Shown: piece by piece, positions 6,775 through 8,999 of the stretch | Layout of the letters: every line of letters starts with the position of its first letter | Numbering within the stretch: position 1 is the stretch's first letter | DNA from: Nitratifractor sp. | GTDB lineage: Bacteria > Campylobacterota > Campylobacteria > Campylobacterales > Sulfurovaceae | Assembly: GCA_015490055.1 (NCBI GenBank) | Contig: WFYP01000073.1 | Span: forward strand, 1-8,999 | Direction: 5' to 3' | DNA length: 8,999 nucleotides | The notes under the pieces: generated by a model | Databases searched by the model: none | What the model was told of the DNA's origin: nothing | Seen by the model: the letters and a program-made list of their open reading frames with translations, nothing else | Made by a program: the position numbers and the translations under genes

Positions 6775-6827
6775 GTTAAATACTTTTATCTACTACAAGA
6801 TTATGTTATATTTCATTATGTTTTGAT

Positions 6828-6962
6828 TCATAACCAAAAATTATCTGTAAAGCAAGGAATAAGCCTTTTACTATCGTCTATATATTCAAATAAAAATCGA
6901 TTATACTCTGGAGTTTTTTGTGCAATTATCTGACTTGACAACTGCAATAATGGCTCTATCAT
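6828..6962 (-). pseudogene. N-terminal remnant of an AAA/DUF4143-type ATPase gene (copy B)
   Basis: An ATG at 6962-6960 with AAGGA five bases upstream opens a 44-codon frame. It begins MIEPLLQLSS and continues through QKTPEYNRFLFEYID and SKRLI. This is the style of N-terminus in COG1373-type AAA ATPases, where an RLI segment is normally followed by I(K/R)GxRGVGKTT, the Walker A motif. Here the match stops right after RLI, and the frame ends at a TGA 10 codons later, so the nucleotide-binding core is missing. It sits downstream of the C-terminal remnant of a similar gene, so the two are pieces of tandem paralogues or of one duplicated gene with an internal deletion. The family call rests on a short segment. 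Confidence 0.5.
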
Positions 6963-7037
6963 TGTATTCCTTTACAAAAAATAATTTATATATTTTGTAT
7001 TCTAATACAACAACTATTAGAATAAGCTTTTATCCAT

Positions 7038-7465
7038 TTACGCCAAACACCCAAATAACCAAAGTGGGATTTTGTTTGGTTCTGTTGTGTAGTCTGTATC
7101 TATTACTAAATAGCTATTTGGTCTATCTTTTATCTGCTTAAACGATTTGCTTTGCCTCCGATTTCAAAGATTGTGCTGTTTACTCTAAAATCTCCTATAT
7201 CGCTGTAATAGACTTCTTGCAAAACTCTATATTTTGTAGATATTGTTTAGTGTGTATTAAATTTTGCTAATTTAGGATTGAAGTCCTTTGCCATTGCTAA
7301 GTCGAAATCCTAATTAGTAAAATATGATGCACAATAGATGATAGATACATTTATAGAGTTTTGCAAGAAGTCTAATATATTGTATCGAAACAGTTTACAA
7401 AAAGCTCTCTCTGGTTATTCCTATCTCTACTCTTCGCTAATTTCTTAAAGTCCAGTTTAAATAAA
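7038..7465 (-). pseudogene. C-terminal remnant of an AAA/DUF4143-type ATPase gene (copy A), split by an inserted repeat and frameshifted
   Basis: On the minus strand the frame reads NNQRELFVNCFDTIYY up to the element at 7210-7373. It resumes beyond the element as SDIGDFRVNSTIFEIGGKAN, and after a one-base frameshift near 7140-7143 as QIKDRPNSYLVIDTDY and NKIPLWLFG, ending at TAA (7040-7038). The set GDF-V, (I/T)FE(I/V)GGK, FKQIK and IPLWLFG is the usual C-terminus of the AAA ATPases with DUF4143-like tails (COG1373). Restoring one T in the CGTTT run gives NRFKQIK, as expected. Removing the element plus one target duplication joins the two halves in frame. The N-terminal two thirds, including Walker motifs, are gone. 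The upstream limit is set by the second element at 7470. Confidence 0.75.
7210..7373 (+). mobile_element. 164-bp miniature inverted-repeat element, copy 2
   Basis: This is the same element as at 275-436, in the same orientation. Here the 22-bp terminal inverted repeats (beginning AGACTTCTTGCAAAAC) are perfect, so this copy is closer to the ancestral ends or younger. The flanks are AAT at 7207-7209 and AAT at 7374-7376, a 3-bp duplication of the ANT type. Differences from copy 1 are about a dozen substitutions and two single-base length changes. It carries no coding sequence. It interrupts the C-terminal remnant of an ATPase gene, and precise removal restores that reading frame, which confirms the element limits. 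Confidence 0.9.
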
Positions 7466-7469
7466 TATA

Positions 7470-7734
7470 GGGCACCTCTAAAAATAGGTGATACCCACAA
7501 CATCTCTAGCTTTAATCACAGCTAGGCACATCTTTGAAGTACTAGCTGGGCTAATTCGAAAAGATGTAACGACGCATAGAGTAAAGCTAGAGATGCCCTT
7601 TGGGTGGACAATGCAAACGCAATCTTGCACAAGATATTTACTTCGTCTTAGCTTTGGATAGGACTTGAAAATCTCTTGCACAATCTTACATTTGCATTGC
7701 CCATTGTGAGTATTACCTATTATTAGAGGTACCC
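7470..7734. mobile_element. 265-bp inverted-repeat element with nested hairpins (second family)
   Basis: The left end begins GGGCACCTCTAAAAATAGG and the right end, read in reverse, begins GGGTACCTCTAATAATAGG; similarity extends about 30 bp. Each end is itself a small hairpin (CACCT with AGGTG at 7473-7490; TACCT with AGGTA). Flanks are TATA at 7466-7469 and TATA at 7735-7738, a possible 2- or 4-bp target duplication. Inside are two long stems. The 14-bp perfect repeat CATCTCTAGCTTTA (7501-7514) pairs with 7582-7595, with ACATCTTT (7528-7535) and AAAGATGT (7560-7567) nested. CAATGCAAA (7609-7617) pairs with TTTGCATTG (7691-7699), continued by TTGCACAA motifs in both arms. No transposase is encoded; the open frames inside have no protein character. 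Its transposase family is unknown to me. Confidence 0.7.
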
Positions 7735-7808
7735 TATACAATTTTTTAAAGCAGAGTTTAAGAAATAGCGTATAAATTGACTCTTCACTGCCAACTACAC
7801 ACTAAGCC
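7735..7808. other. Non-coding spacer between the 265-bp element and rsmE
   Basis: I see no gene here. AATTTTTTAAAGCAGAGTTT (from 7740) resembles AATTTCTTAAAGTCCAGTTT (from 7439) on the other side of the 265-bp element, an imperfect direct repeat that may be a relic of the interrupted ATPase gene or of a local duplication. Confidence 0.3.
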
Positions 7809-8522
7809 CTAAACACACCACTGCCCCAGCAGTACACTAACAACTGTTTCGGTTCTCAAAATTCGCTCGCCTAAACTAACGGCTCTACATCCGTATTTGC
7901 ATAGTAGTTCTACTTCGTAGTCTATCCAGCCTCCTTCGGCTCCTATGCATAGTACTTTTGGCATTTGGGTATTGCTATTTTCTTTAAGGTATGTTTTCCA
8001 AGATTGTAGTGCGTAAGGGTGGGCTATTATGGCTCTCTCTTGCTCTTTTAGTAGAGAGGGAAACTCATCTTCTACAAATGGTTTAAAGCGTTTTTTTAGT
8101 TCTACTTTTAGTGGGATTGTGTCTATTGCTTGTTGTAAGCCTTCGAAGATAAATTCATCTATTCTATCTAGCAAGGGGCTTTGCCAGTAGCTTTTTTGGG
8201 AGCGGTAGCTGTTTACTATTATTAGTCTGTTTACTCCAAGAGATGTCATATCCATAATTAGCCTGCGTAGCACTTTTGGGCGTGGAAGGGCAAGGACTAT
8301 GGTTAAATCAAGCTTGGTAGGTGGCTTTTTATTTAGCTCAATATCGGCAAGAAGCACTTTATCGTTAGTAATTTTAGCTATAGTTGCATTGCCTATATTG
8401 CCACCTATTTCGCCAATAGTTAAGCTATCACCCTCTTTGGCTTTGAGTACCTCTTTGATGTGCGTTATCTGTTCTTTATTGGTAATGCTTGTAGCATTTT
8501 TGGGTATTAAAATACAGTTCAT
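7809..8522 (-). CDS. rsmE: 16S rRNA (uracil-1498-N3)-methyltransferase
   Basis: RsmE methylates U1498 of 16S rRNA in the 30S subunit using S-adenosylmethionine, with a C-terminal SPOUT (trefoil-knot) fold. The 237-residue protein starts with a PUA-like N-terminal domain (HIKEVLKAKEGD at 21-32) and continues with LTIVLALPRPKVLRRLIMDM (73-92) and SLGVNRLIIV (94-103), the usual ELGV segment. The SAM-binding knot has IGAEGGW (193-199) in place of the common GPEGG, and LGERILRTET (217-226), the hallmark C-terminal motif. The C-terminus ends eleven residues after LRTET, slightly short for the family. The start ATG lies two bases after the stop of the upstream gene and lacks a clear ribosome-binding site, so translation is probably coupled. 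Downstream lie only repeats and pseudogenes. Confidence 0.88.
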   Translation of the reverse strand: MNCILIPKNATSITNKEQITHIKEVLKAKEGDSLTIGEIGGNIGNATIAKITNDKVLLADIELNKKPPTKLDLTIVLALPRPKVLRRLIMDMTSLGVNRLIIVNSYRSQKSYWQSPLLDRIDEFIFEGLQQAIDTIPLKVELKKRFKPFVEDEFPSLLKEQERAIIAHPYALQSWKTYLKENSNTQMPKVLCIGAEGGWIDYEVELLCKYGCRAVSLGERILRTETVVSVLLGQWCV

Positions 8523-8524
8523 AA

Positions 8525-8920
8525 TTATAAGTCAAAAGATAGATTAGCAAACGCACTCTCGGCACTATATGCACTTTTGTATCGAGTTGCTAGCACTCTT
8601 ACGCTTTTGGTTTTTATATCGCATATTGCAATACGAAAATTAGCACCCATTTGTGGCTCGAAAACACATACAATTTTGTTATTGTACTCTCTTGTTGCGT
8701 ATGTTGTACCCTGAAGTGATGGGAAAAAATATTTTGGGTAACTAAGCGGTGTAATTTCGACTATTTTAATTTCGGCTTTTATGTCTAGTGTATCAAGCAA
8801 AAGCTGTGCATCATCCGCACTATCAAACTGTACACACCAGTCGTCGAACTCTTTATTGAAGTGTTTTAAATCTTCGTCTAAAAAACCGCCTGCTAGCGAT
8901 TGTAAAGCAAAAATTGTCAT
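8525..8920 (-). CDS. Hypothetical protein, 131 aa, co-transcribed with rsmE
   Basis: I do not recognise this protein. It is soluble-looking, with no membrane segment or signal peptide. It starts MTIFALQSLAGGFLDEDL and is acidic up to about residue 50. The middle has KIVEITPLSYPKYFFPS followed by short beta-strand-like stretches (KIVCVFEPQ, FRIAICDIK, VRVLATRY), suggesting a small alpha/beta domain. AGGA stands ten bases before the ATG, a slightly long spacing. The gene begins 19 bp after the upstream gene's stop and ends two bases before the rsmE start, so all three form one transcription unit. Coding reality is supported by this tight packing and by composition like that of its neighbours. 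Confidence 0.7.
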   Translation of the reverse strand: MTIFALQSLAGGFLDEDLKHFNKEFDDWCVQFDSADDAQLLLDTLDIKAEIKIVEITPLSYPKYFFPSLQGTTYATREYNNKIVCVFEPQMGANFRIAICDIKTKSVRVLATRYKSAYSAESAFANLSFDL

Positions 8921-8939
8921 ATCTATTTTTTCCTGTGTT

Positions 8940-8999
8940 TTATGTGGGTATCTCTATTGCTGTTAAGTTAAGGGCACCTCCAATGCCATCGTATAATAC
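8940..8999 (-). CDS. C-terminal end of an unidentified gene (5' part outside window)
   Basis: The minus strand is open from the window edge to a TAA at 8942-8940, giving 19 residues that read VLYDGIGGALNLTAIEIPT. The segment is protein-like and stands 19 bp upstream of the 131-aa gene in the same direction, as expected for the preceding operon member. It is too short for me to identify. Confidence 0.55.
   Translation of the reverse strand, partial: VLYDGIGGALNLTAIEIPT

Noticed and set aside
6660..6827. A further middle fragment of the ATPase gene upstream of tatA
   Set aside because: Minus-strand translations give short pieces such as PMALFYDKLILFKP but no motif I can tie to the family, so no gene is claimed.
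6920..7141. 73-codon open frame on the plus strand
   Set aside because: It runs antisense through both ATPase remnants, whose minus-strand frames give recognisable motifs; its own translation looks like an AT-rich shadow.
7210..7373. The two 162/164-bp repeats as a CRISPR or an RNA gene
   Set aside because: There are only two dispersed copies, with terminal inverted repeats and target duplications; no regular spacer pattern exists, and mobile-element features explain them.
7478..7741. 87-codon open frame on the minus strand
   Set aside because: It lies almost wholly inside the 265-bp inverted-repeat element, follows its hairpins, and has no protein-like pattern or credible ribosome-binding site.
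8971..8999. GGGCACCTC near the right edge as the start of another 265-bp element copy
   Set aside because: Only nine bases match, and on the minus strand this stretch is in frame in the C-terminal peptide ending at 8940, so it is most likely coding sequence.

Overview
The window is AT-rich with compact, often overlapping genes. The gene set (leftward tatA-argS, an HD-domain CCA-adding enzyme, an RsmE variant) and TATAAT boxes without clear -35 elements suggest a member of the Campylobacterota (Epsilonproteobacteria), perhaps a Sulfurovum/Sulfurimonas-like organism. This placement is an inference from gene style and order; there is no marker RNA in the window.

Left part, rightward (1-4305): the 3' end of a membrane-protein gene, then a 162-bp miniature inverted-repeat element inserted exactly in its stop codon, then three genes that look like an RNA-repair set. 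These are cca (tRNA CCA-adding enzyme), a RlaP-type polymerase-beta-fold nucleotidyltransferase whose GTG start overlaps the cca stop, and rtcB (RNA ligase), which has its own putative promoter and a ribosome-binding site inside a small hairpin. Together they could rejoin cut RNA and rebuild tRNA 3' ends. No toxin, RtcR, RtcA or archease gene is in the window.

Middle part, leftward (4318-6646): tatA, argS and a small membrane protein, converging on rtcB with only 12 bp between stop codons. tatA has its own -10 box.

Right-middle part (about 6660-7808) is a graveyard. It holds a short N-terminal remnant and a C-terminal remnant of AAA/DUF4143-type ATPase genes, both leftward. The C-terminal remnant is split by a second copy of the 162-bp element; removing the element and one copy of its 3-bp target duplication restores the reading frame. 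A different 265-bp inverted-repeat element with nested hairpins follows. A solo end-like copy of that second element lies between the rlaP-like gene and rtcB.

Right part, leftward (7809-8999): a tight cluster made of the 3' end of an unidentified gene, a 131-aa hypothetical gene, and rsmE (16S rRNA U1498 methyltransferase).
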